DNA of 64,000 nt. Source: Neisseria macacae ATCC 33926 (GTDB lineage Bacteria; Pseudomonadota; Gammaproteobacteria; Burkholderiales; Neisseriaceae). The stretch lies in assembly GCF_022749495.1 (NCBI RefSeq), contig NZ_CP094241.1:434001-498000 (forward strand). Direction: 5' to 3'. Position numbers and translations under genes: made by a program. This document shows, one piece after another, positions 44,403-52,136 of the stretch. Position 1 is the stretch's first letter; every line of letters starts with the position of its first letter. The notes under the pieces were generated by a model. It saw nothing but the letters and a program-made list of their open reading frames with translations, had not been told where the DNA came from and did no database searches.

Positions 44403-45764
44403 ATGCTGAAAAAAGTATTAATCGCCAACCGAGGCGAAATCGCGCTGCGCGTCCTGCGAGCCTGCCGTGAAATGGGCATCGCCACCGTCGCCGTGCATTC
44501 CGAAGCCGACAAAGACAGTCTGCACGTCAAACTTGCCGACGAATCCGTGTGCATCGGCCCTGCCGCTTCCGCACAAAGCTATCTCAATATTCCTGCCATC
44601 ATCGCCGCCGCAGAGGTAACCGGCGCGGATGCCATCCACCCGGGCTACGGCTTCCTTGCCGAAAACGCCAATTTTGCCGAACAAGTCGAACAATCCGGCT
44701 TCATCTTCATCGGCCCACGCGCCGAAACCATCCGCCTGATGGGCGACAAAGTTTCCGCGAAACACGCGATGATTGAAGCGGGCGTACCTTGCGTTCCCGG
44801 TTCGGACGGCGCTCTGTCCGACGATCCCGCCGAGATTCTCAAAACCGCCGATAAAGTCGGTTATCCCGTGATTATCAAAGCATCGGGCGGCGGCGGCGGT
44901 CGCGGTATGCGCGTGGTCGAGAAGAAAGAAGACCTCATCAAGTCGGTTGAAATGACCAAAGCCGAAGCAGGCGCGGCGTTCGGCAACCCGATGGTCTATA
45001 TGGAACGCTACCTGCAACGCCCGCGCCACGTCGAAATCCAAGTGCTTGCCGACGAACACGGCAACGCCATCTACCTTGCCGAGCGCGATTGCTCCATGCA
45101 GCGCCGCCACCAAAAAGTCATTGAAGAAGCCCCTGCGCCCTTCATCGACGAAAAAGCCCGCGAAAAAATCGGTAAAGCCTGTACCGACGCCTGCAAACGC
45201 ATCGGCTACCGTGGCGCAGGTACGTTTGAATTCCTGTATGAAAACGGCGAGTTCTTCTTTATCGAAATGAACACCCGCGTCCAAGTCGAACACCCCGTTA
45301 CCGAGCTGATTACCGGCGTGGACATCGTACAGGAACAAATCCGCATTGCCGGCGGCCTGCCTTTGCAATACAAGCAAAAAGACATCCACATCGAAGGCCA
45401 TGCTTTCGAGTGCCGCATCAATGCCGAAGACCCGTACAACTTCATCCCCAGCCCAGGCCTGATTGAAAGCTGCCACCTGCCCGGCGGCTTCGGCATCCGC
45501 GTGGACAGCCATATTTACCAAGGCTACCGCATCCCGCCATACTACGACAGCCTGATCGGCAAAGTCTGCGTCATCGGTAAAACCCGCGAGCAGGCAATGG
45601 CAAAAATGCGCGTCGCCCTCGCCGAACTTGCCGTAACCGGCATCAAAACCAATACACCGCTGCACCGCGATTTGTTCAGCGACCCCGGTTTTGAAAAAGG
45701 CGGCGTCAGCATCCACTATCTGGAACACTGGCTGGAAGAACGCAAAGCCAAACAGGACAAATAA
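44403..45764 (+). CDS. accC: Biotin carboxylase, acetyl-CoA carboxylase subunit
   Basis: This 453-residue ATP-grasp enzyme carboxylates the biotin of AccB using bicarbonate. LKKVLIANRGEIALRVLRAC at the start, the glycine-rich ATP loop KASGGGGGRGM (about 159-169), and the catalytic FIEMNTRVQVEHPVTE segment near residue 286 are intact. Length is standard. It acts in the cytoplasm with AccB in the first committed step of fatty-acid synthesis. A DUS lies just upstream and a DUS hairpin follows. Confidence 0.98.
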   Translation: MLKKVLIANRGEIALRVLRACREMGIATVAVHSEADKDSLHVKLADESVCIGPAASAQSYLNIPAIIAAAEVTGADAIHPGYGFLAENANFAEQVEQSGFIFIGPRAETIRLMGDKVSAKHAMIEAGVPCVPGSDGALSDDPAEILKTADKVGYPVIIKASGGGGGRGMRVVEKKEDLIKSVEMTKAEAGAAFGNPMVYMERYLQRPRHVEIQVLADEHGNAIYLAERDCSMQRRHQKVIEEAPAPFIDEKAREKIGKACTDACKRIGYRGAGTFEFLYENGEFFFIEMNTRVQVEHPVTELITGVDIVQEQIRIAGGLPLQYKQKDIHIEGHAFECRINAEDPYNFIPSPGLIESCHLPGGFGIRVDSHIYQGYRIPPYYDSLIGKVCVIGKTREQAMAKMRVALAELAVTGIKTNTPLHRDLFSDPGFEKGGVSIHYLEHWLEERKAKQDK

Positions 45765-45785
45765 AACCGTCCCGCTTGGATAGTT

Positions 45786-45830
45786 GAAGGTCGTCTGAAA
45801 AACCGTATGGCTTTCAGACGACCTTTTTTC
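45786..45830 (+). terminator. DUS hairpin terminator after accC
   Basis: AAGGTCGTCTGAAAAACC is followed by an inverse arm and T6. Confidence 0.85.
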
Positions 45831-45929
45831 AGACAAATTGAAACCTGATTTCGGGTGTACATCCGCGATTGCCGGCAAGCCTAGAATATAGCTAAATGAC
45901 TTTATTTTCGATACGCAACTTACCGATTG

Positions 45930-46059
45930 CCGTCATTCCCACCCCCGCCTACGCGAGGACAGGCTACGGCAGGAATCCATTTTTGAAATTCAGAAACTGT
46001 TTTTCAAATCAAGGTTTCTCAAGTTTTACGATGGATTCCCGCCTGCGCGGGAATGACGG
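45930..46059. repeat. dRS3-flanked intergenic mosaic repeat (NIME-like)
   Basis: A perfect dRS3 (ATTCCC-GCCTGCGC-GGGAAT) lies at 46035-46054. A decayed inverted partner starts at 45935. The outer 11-mers CCGTCATTCCC (45930-45940) and GGGAATGACGG (46049-46059) are exact inverses. This is the layout of neisserial intergenic mosaic elements. It fills most of the 526-bp gap between accC and prmA. Confidence 0.85.
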
Positions 46060-46290
46060 AATTTGATGACATGCTGTGTTTAAAGTTAAGTATGTTTGCT
46101 ATATGATTGAATCAACCTATCTGCCGCCATTTCGGTGCAATAAAGAATCCGTGTTCAGGCAGAAAAACGATTCAATCCGAAGTAAGTGGTCCGCTGTTAC
46201 ACCCATAGTCCAAACATACCGCAACCGACCAACATCGCGTATTTGACCGCCATTTCCTAATTTCAGACGACCCCACCGAGAAAGCCCACC
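46060..46290. other. Spacer upstream of prmA
   Basis: It contains no supported gene. TTTCAGACGACCCC, a lone DUS-like inverse, lies at about 46261-46274 directly before the prmA ribosome binding region. Confidence 0.5.
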
Positions 46291-47178
46291 ATGTCCTATC
46301 AACAAATCACCATCAACGTCAACGACGCCGTCGCCGAACGCCTCGCCGACGCCCTGATGGAACACGGCGCACTCTCCGCCGCCATCGAAGACGCCTATGC
46401 AGGCACAGAAAACGAACAAGCCATCTTCGGCGAACCCGGTATGCCGACCGAACAAATCTGGCAGCAAAGCAAAGTTATCGCCTTGTTCGGTGAAAACGAC
46501 GATGCCGCAGCCATGATTCAAGCCGCCAGCCAAGCATGCGGACTGAAAGACTTGGCATACACCAGCGAAATTCTCGCCGACCAAGACTGGGTGCGCCTGA
46601 CCCAAGCGCAGTTCGACCCCATCCAAATTTCCGAACGCCTGTGGATTACCCCCTCTTGGCACGAAGTGCCCAACAGCAACGCCGTCAACCTCCAGCTCGA
46701 CCCCGGCCTTGCCTTCGGTACCGGCAGCCATCCGACCACCCGCCTCTGCCTCAAGTGGCTGGACACACGGCTCAAAGGCGGCGAAAGCGTCCTCGACTAC
46801 GGCTGCGGCTCCGGCATCCTGACCATCGCCGCCCTCAAGCTCGGCGCAGGTTCTGCCGTCGGCGTCGATATTGACGAACAAGCCATCCGCGCCAGCAAGG
46901 ACAACGCCGCACAAAACAACGTCGATGCACAGTTCTACCTGCCTGACGGTTTGCCGCAAGGGCAATTCGACATCGTCGTCGCCAACATTCTCGCCAACCC
47001 CCTTCGCATGCTCGGCGAAATGCTCGCCGCCCGCACCAAACAAGGCGGCCGCATCGTGTTGTCCGGTTTGCTGGACGAACAAGTCGAAGAACTCAGCGGC
47101 ATTTACCGTCAATGGTTCGACATCGAACCCGCCGAAATCGACGAAGGCTGGGCAAGGCTCAGCGGAGTCAAACGCTGA
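46291..47178 (+). CDS. prmA: Ribosomal protein L11 methyltransferase
   Basis: This 295-residue SAM-dependent enzyme trimethylates lysines of ribosomal protein L11. An N-terminal L11-recognition domain (about 1-60) is followed by the methyltransferase domain with DPGLAFGTGSHPTTRLCL near residue 130 and the SAM loop LDYGCGSGIL near 167. NILANPLR is the substrate-proximal motif. The start fits the family N-terminus (MSYQQITINV). Confidence 0.96.
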   Translation: MSYQQITINVNDAVAERLADALMEHGALSAAIEDAYAGTENEQAIFGEPGMPTEQIWQQSKVIALFGENDDAAAMIQAASQACGLKDLAYTSEILADQDWVRLTQAQFDPIQISERLWITPSWHEVPNSNAVNLQLDPGLAFGTGSHPTTRLCLKWLDTRLKGGESVLDYGCGSGILTIAALKLGAGSAVGVDIDEQAIRASKDNAAQNNVDAQFYLPDGLPQGQFDIVVANILANPLRMLGEMLAARTKQGGRIVLSGLLDEQVEELSGIYRQWFDIEPAEIDEGWARLSGVKR

Positions 47179-47196
47179 TAACGATGCGCTCAAACA

Positions 47197-47239
47197 AAAG
47201 GTCGTCTGAAAACCGATTCAGGTTTCAGACGACCTTTTT
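47197..47239. terminator. DUS hairpin between convergent prmA and the next gene
   Basis: AAAAGGTCGTCTGAAAACC and its inverse are followed by T5. Confidence 0.85.
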
Positions 47240-47254
47240 CATGCCAATCCTGTA

Positions 47255-47596
47255 TTAATAATTGGTTGAACAGAACTGTTCACGCTTGTCCGCATCGGCG
47301 GCATAACACGTCAAGCCCATGCCCGCCACGTTGCTGTTGCTTGCCTTCGCTCCCGGTTTTTTGTTCACCAAAACCTTGCCATTTTTCCCGATTTCCACGG
47401 TTACGCCTTTACCGTTTTTCAGCTTCCACTTCAATACCTGCGCATCGGCATTCTGACACTTGTTGACCGAACAGCCGCCTTCAGCCGCGACATTACCGTT
47501 TTTATAAATCACACACTGCTGCTGGCTGTCGGTACAGGCCGCATAGGCAGCAACGGAAAAACAGGAAATCAGCGCGGCAAATAAAACAGGTTTCAT
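47255..47596 (-). CDS. Small secreted cysteine-containing protein, unknown
   Basis: The protein has 113 residues. The signal peptide is MKPVLFAALISCFSVAAYA with likely cleavage before ACTDS. The mature part has six cysteines of which two pairs (GGCSVNKC and LTCYA with QFCSTNY) could form disulfides, and a Lys/Gly-rich centre (LKNGKGVTVEIGKNGKV). The ATG at 47596 gives a perfect signal peptide; the longer frame upstream does not. Expected in the periplasm or outside. No family recognised. Confidence 0.75.
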   Translation of the reverse strand: MKPVLFAALISCFSVAAYAACTDSQQQCVIYKNGNVAAEGGCSVNKCQNADAQVLKWKLKNGKGVTVEIGKNGKVLVNKKPGAKASNSNVAGMGLTCYAADADKREQFCSTNY

Positions 47597-47755
47597 GGTT
47601 TGGACTCCTTGGATGGTGATGATGGGTTTGCAATATCTCAAACTATACGCCTGTTTATATCGGCAAGCCATCGGTTATGACGGCTGGTTGCAATTGCATT
47701 ACCATTAAAGCATAATGTCATAATCGACACTGTTGTATGATAAAAGGAATAATAA

Positions 47756-48055
47756 ATGAAGAAGTTGTTTTTGGCTGCCCTTGTCTCCGTCACATTGGCA
47801 GGCTGTTTCGGTAATAATTTCAGCTGGACCAATGCCCGACAAATCAGGCAGGGCATGAGTGAAAGAGAAGTGATTGCATTGATGGGCAAACCGACCAGAA
47901 TCCAACCCTCTCCGATAGGGCTGGTCTATATATGGGGACACCTCAATGCCGTCACCGGCTCCGTCAAGACGACATCAGTCATTGTCAATGATGGCATTGT
48001 GGCTGCTGATCCTATCATTCTGGGTGATCGCAGCCTACCGCTCAATATTTATTGA
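47756..48055 (+). CDS. Small lipoprotein with SmpA/BamE-like fold
   Basis: The protein has 99 residues. The lipoprotein signal ends with the lipobox LAGC (Cys17). The mature part contains the SmpA/OmlA-like pattern of a helix with IRQGMSEREVIALMGKPTR followed by a strand with YIWGH. It is a second BamE-like lipoprotein in this window besides bamE itself, probably anchored in the outer membrane. Its role is unknown. It is followed by a terminator shared with tex. Confidence 0.75.
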   Translation: MKKLFLAALVSVTLAGCFGNNFSWTNARQIRQGMSEREVIALMGKPTRIQPSPIGLVYIWGHLNAVTGSVKTTSVIVNDGIVAADPIILGDRSLPLNIY

Positions 48056-48191
48056 TGGTTTAAAAAATAACGATATGAACCGCCTGCTTGGGGCGGTTTT
48101 TGCATTTTCAGGTCGTCTGAATCGGTGTTTCTCTTTGGCAGAAGGGTTTGAACTTTGGGCATGTTCATCAAATGAATAGGTGAATTCGATT

Positions 48192-48228
48192 TAAAAAAAG
48201 AGCCGCAAATCATTTTGCAGCTCTTTTT
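48192..48228. terminator. Bidirectional rho-independent terminator
   Basis: AAAAAAAGAGC-C-GCAAA, loop TCA, TTTTGC-A-GCTCTTTTT forms a long stem with A and T runs on both sides, between the lipoprotein gene (+) and tex (-). Confidence 0.88.
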
Positions 48229-48238
48229 GATACCCGCC

Positions 48239-50512
48239 TTACCGCTTCAACTTCGCAAACGCATCCGCCATTGCCGAATTGGCCGGGGCGCGGTCGTTGC
48301 GTTGGGGTTTGCGGTCGCGGCGTTCTTGAGGCCGGGTTTCAGACGACCTGTTGCCTTTGGCTGTGCCGCCCGCTTCGTCATCCAGCCGCATGGTCAGCGC
48401 GATGCGTTTTCTGGCGGCATCGACTTCCAGCACTTTCACTTTCACCACGTCGCCGGCTTTTACCACTTCGCGCGGGTCTTGGACGAATTTATTGGATAAG
48501 GCAGAGATGTGCACCAAGCCGTCCTGATGGACGCCGATGTCCACGAACGCGCCGAAGTTGGCAACGTTGGAGACCACGCCTTCGAGTATCATGCCGACTT
48601 GCAAGTCGCTGATTTCGTGGATGCCTTCGGCGAATGAGGCCGTCTGAAACTCGCCGCGCGGGTCGCGGCCGGGTTTTTCCAGCTCGGACAGGATGTCCAG
48701 AATGGTCGGCAGGCCGAAGCGTTCGTCGGTGAAGTCGGACGCTTTGATTTGCTTCACGCGCTCGCGGTTGCCGATGAGTTCGGCAGCGGTAATGCCTTGT
48801 TGCGCCAGCATTTTGGCGACGACGGGATAGGCTTCGGGGTGGACGGCGCTCGCGTCCAGCGGCTCTTTGCCGCCGTTAATCCGTAAAAAGCCCGCCGCCT
48901 GCTCGAAGGTTTTTTCGCCCAAACGCGGTACTTTCAGCAATTTTTTGCGGCTGTCGAACGCGCCGTTTTCATCGCGGTAGGCGACGATGTTTTGGGCAAG
49001 GATTTGATTTAAACCGGAAATCCGCGCCAAGAGTGGGGCGGAGGCGGTGTTTACGTCCACGCCGACGGCGTTCACGCAGTCTTCGACCACTGCGTCCAAC
49101 GATTTGGCGAGCTGGCTTTGGTTCACGTCGTGCTGATACTGGCCCACGCCGATGGATTTGGGGTCGATTTTGACCAGCTCGGCGAGCGGGTCTTGCAGCC
49201 TGCGGGCGATGGACACCGCGCCGCGCAGGGAAACATCCAAGCCGGGGAACTCGCGCGCCGCCAGTTCGGACGCGGAATAAATCGATGCGCCGGCTTCGGA
49301 AACGACGATTTTGTGCAGCCCCATTTCCGGCATTCCGCGCACCAGTTCGCCCGCGATTTTGTCGGTTTCGCGGCTGGCGGTGCCGTTGCCGATGGCGATG
49401 AGCTTCACGCCGTGTTGTTTAATCAGGCGCGACAGCGTTGCTAACATATTGTTTTCTTGATGCAAATAGACGATGACGGTATCCAGCAGCTTGCCCGTGT
49501 CGTCCACCACGGCGCATTTCACGCCGTTGCGGTAGCCGGGGTCGAGACCCAAAGTCGTCAGCCGTCCGGCGGGCGCGGCGAGCAGCAAGTCTTTGAGATT
49601 ACGGGCAAACACGGTAATCGCGTCGGTATCGGCGGCTTCTTTCAGACGACCCAAGGCTTCGAGTTCCAGCGATAAAAAGATTTTCGCGCGCCAAGTCAGG
49701 CGCACGGTGTCGCGCAGCCATTTGTGGCCGTCTGAAACCTTGAAGCGGCGGGCGATGATTTGCTCGTATTCGCTTTGCTGGGTAATCGGCGTGTCGTCGG
49801 GCTGGTATTTGAGCGCGATGTTCAACACGCCTTCGTTGCGGCCGCGCAAAACCGCCAGCGCGCGGTGGCTGGGCATGGCGCGGACGGGTTCGCGGTGGTC
49901 GAAATAATCGCTGAATTTTTCGCCTTCGGTTTCTTTGCCTTCAACGACTTGCGTGTGGATTTCGGCTTCGTTCCACAGCTTGTCGCGCAGCGTGCCGATG
50001 AGTTCCGCGTCTTCGGCAAACTGCTCCATCAGAATCGCGCGCGCGCCGTCCAGCGCGGCTTTGGCGTCGGGGACGTTTTCGTTCAGGTAGCCCTGCGCGG
50101 CGGCTTCCACGTCTTGCGGCTGCTCGGCAAGCAACATATCAGCCAGCGGCTGCAAACCGTGTTCGCGCGCGATTTGCGCCTTAGTGCGGCGTTTGGGCTT
50201 GTAGGGCAGATACAGGTCTTCCAGCGCGGTTTTGTTGTCGGCGGCTTCGATTTGTGCCCTGAGGTCGTCTGAAAGCTTGCCTTGCTCTTCAATGCTTTTT
50301 AAAACAACGGCTTTGCGCTCTTCTAACTCGCGCAGGTATTGCAGCCGCTCGGCAAGCTGACGCAGCTGCGTATCGTCCAGCCCGCCCGTGGCCTCCTTGC
50401 GGTAGCGGGCGATAAAGGGCACGGTCGCGCCGTCGTCCAAAAGCTCGATGGCGGCGGTGATTTGGGCGGCGGTGGCGGAGAGTTCTTGAGAGAGGATTTG
50501 GGTGATGTTCAT
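48239..50512 (-). CDS. tex: Tex-family S1 RNA-binding transcription accessory protein
   Basis: The protein has 757 residues from the ATG at 50512 (MNITQILSQEL). Order of parts: N-terminal Tex helical region (about 1-200), YqgF/RuvC-like domain (TTLGLDPGYRNGVKCAVVD, about 320 on), helix-hairpin-helix region (about 490-560), and an S1 domain (about 630-705, GMILEGVVSNVANFGAFVDIG). Tex binds nucleic acids and influences transcription of toxin or stress genes in several bacteria. The C-terminus is Arg/Asn rich. Both AGGTCG- and AGGCCG-type DUS occur in it, a mixed dialect. Confidence 0.95.
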   Translation of the reverse strand: MNITQILSQELSATAAQITAAIELLDDGATVPFIARYRKEATGGLDDTQLRQLAERLQYLRELEERKAVVLKSIEEQGKLSDDLRAQIEAADNKTALEDLYLPYKPKRRTKAQIAREHGLQPLADMLLAEQPQDVEAAAQGYLNENVPDAKAALDGARAILMEQFAEDAELIGTLRDKLWNEAEIHTQVVEGKETEGEKFSDYFDHREPVRAMPSHRALAVLRGRNEGVLNIALKYQPDDTPITQQSEYEQIIARRFKVSDGHKWLRDTVRLTWRAKIFLSLELEALGRLKEAADTDAITVFARNLKDLLLAAPAGRLTTLGLDPGYRNGVKCAVVDDTGKLLDTVIVYLHQENNMLATLSRLIKQHGVKLIAIGNGTASRETDKIAGELVRGMPEMGLHKIVVSEAGASIYSASELAAREFPGLDVSLRGAVSIARRLQDPLAELVKIDPKSIGVGQYQHDVNQSQLAKSLDAVVEDCVNAVGVDVNTASAPLLARISGLNQILAQNIVAYRDENGAFDSRKKLLKVPRLGEKTFEQAAGFLRINGGKEPLDASAVHPEAYPVVAKMLAQQGITAAELIGNRERVKQIKASDFTDERFGLPTILDILSELEKPGRDPRGEFQTASFAEGIHEISDLQVGMILEGVVSNVANFGAFVDIGVHQDGLVHISALSNKFVQDPREVVKAGDVVKVKVLEVDAARKRIALTMRLDDEAGGTAKGNRSSETRPQERRDRKPQRNDRAPANSAMADAFAKLKR

Positions 50513-50625
50513 GGGGGTCCTTTGGATGGGTACGGGCTGCCTGAAAGGCAAATACGATATATTGAGCAATGAATGTTTTGTTTGGAAATAGGGAAGTCTG
50601 ATTCAAAAATCCAGCCTCACTTTGG

Positions 50626-51147
50626 CTACTCCATTTTTTCCATTATGGAAGACAGCCTATATTTTGCTGTTCTAATATGTTCATTGATTTTGTTGGCTAT
50701 GGTTACAAGTTCATTCATTTTGCTTTGCTGTAGTTCTTGGTCGGCTTGTATTTCCAGAAAGTAGAGATAGCTTTTAAAAGTCCCCCAAAACATATTCATT
50801 TCCCCATATATCTGATTCATATCACGAGATAAATCTGGAAAAAATAAATCACAATATGCACTGATTAAATCACAGGATGTGCATATTTCTGAATACGTTG
50901 CATCGTATTGTTCTGCAGTTATTTGTGCTTCCCTTTTTATATTGATGCCTGTTAAAGAAAACTCACGGGAAATTTTACTTAATAATTGATGAATTTCCAG
51001 CAACATTCTTTTTTGTTCTGTTAATTTCTTTTCAATTTGTGCTCTTTGATATTTTTGATGCTCCATTTCTAATTGAAAATCTTGATTAGACTTAGTTACT
51101 TTATTGGTGATAAACGCATTGATAACTGTGCCAATTATTGTACCCAC
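50626..51147 (-). CDS. Low-GC coiled-coil protein of unknown function
   Basis: The protein has 173 residues. The start is a GTG at 51147 supported by a perfect AGGAGG eight bases upstream. A short N-terminal hydrophobic segment (GTIIGTVINAFIT, about 2-14) may anchor it. A long charged helix follows (about 20-65, EMEHQKYQRAQIEKKLTEQKR), then more helices with two close cysteines (EICTSCDLISAYC). Base composition is clearly more AT-rich than its neighbours and codon use is unlike them, indicating recent transfer. There is no DUS in the gene. Its neighbour is a SUKH protein, a family often used as toxin immunity. No function assigned. Confidence 0.75.
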   Translation of the reverse strand: MGTIIGTVINAFITNKVTKSNQDFQLEMEHQKYQRAQIEKKLTEQKRMLLEIHQLLSKISREFSLTGINIKREAQITAEQYDATYSEICTSCDLISAYCDLFFPDLSRDMNQIYGEMNMFWGTFKSYLYFLEIQADQELQQSKMNELVTIANKINEHIRTAKYRLSSIMEKME

Positions 51148-51302
51148 TGCCGCTACCTCCTAAAAAGGTAAGAATTTCATTACTCATAATGTTTTAAAAA
51201 TATTGATTTTCAGCTACTTAAAATTACCAGTTCAACGCTTCTAGCTCAGACATGGTTTTCTTTAGTTAACATGGTAAAGGTCGTCTGAAAAATATTGCCG
51301 GT

Positions 51303-52007
51303 TTATTCCTCATCACATTCTTCGTCATCTTCTTCGTCATAAGAAGTGTAGAGCCAACTGTCCCAGCCGAACAGTTCGAGCAGCGTGTCAAAGCGGTCTT
51401 GGTCGGCAGTGCCGATGAATACGCCGCTTGCGTTGCCGTTTTCGGCGAAGCAAAGCAGGATGATTTCGTGAAAGCCGTCGGTGTAGAAGCGTTGGTTTTC
51501 TTGGCGGAGTTCTATGATTTCGGTGCGGTTTTGTTGGATAAACTGTACGGCTTGGACATCTGTCGATTCATCGTCCATGATGTTGGCGCAGTAGTGCAGA
51601 CCGCCCATGGCGGCGTTGGTATAAGCCAATTCCAGCAGTAGGGTGCGGGTGTCGGGCAGGTGCGGCTGCCATTTGTAGCTTTCGGTTTCATCAGTGTAAA
51701 AGCCGATATGGACAGGCGGGTTGTCTTGCGCCAAATCGGCTTTAGCAATGCCGCACAGAAATACGCCTTGGTTTTCTTCCATCAGCACCAGATAATCGCC
51801 GTCAAAATCTATCTTTTCCAATGGCAACAATCGGTTAAACGATTGATTGACCGCCTCTTTGCCGCCCAATGCACGCAGATATTCGCGCAACATGGCGGGG
51901 AAGCGGATGCCTAGGCGTTGTTCGGCAGCGGTGATTTCGGCTTCGGGCAGACCGCAGGGTAGGGGGTCAAGTTGATAGAGGGTGGCGATATTTTGCAGAT
52001 AATTCAT
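51303..52007 (-). CDS. SMI1/KNR4 (SUKH) family protein
   Basis: The protein has 234 residues and is very acidic, ending in a run of Asp/Glu (EEDDEECDEE). The SUKH signature is seen near the N-terminus: LPEAEITAAEQRLGIRFPAMLREYLRALGG. Bacterial SUKH proteins mostly serve as immunity proteins against polymorphic toxins, or regulate partners by binding them. No toxin gene lies next to it here, so it is either an orphan immunity gene or has another role. A DUS is near 51281 beyond its stop. Confidence 0.82.
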   Translation of the reverse strand: MNYLQNIATLYQLDPLPCGLPEAEITAAEQRLGIRFPAMLREYLRALGGKEAVNQSFNRLLPLEKIDFDGDYLVLMEENQGVFLCGIAKADLAQDNPPVHIGFYTDETESYKWQPHLPDTRTLLLELAYTNAAMGGLHYCANIMDDESTDVQAVQFIQQNRTEIIELRQENQRFYTDGFHEIILLCFAENGNASGVFIGTADQDRFDTLLELFGWDSWLYTSYDEEDDEECDEE

Positions 52008-52136
52008 GGAGTAATCTGGTGCAGGGGTCGTCTGAAAAACACGCTATTATAAAGGATTAACTTGGTGCCGAACGTCCTTTCAGACGACCCCTTCCTACAT
52101 TTTCAGCTAAAATACGCGCCATTAAAGGACAAAGCC

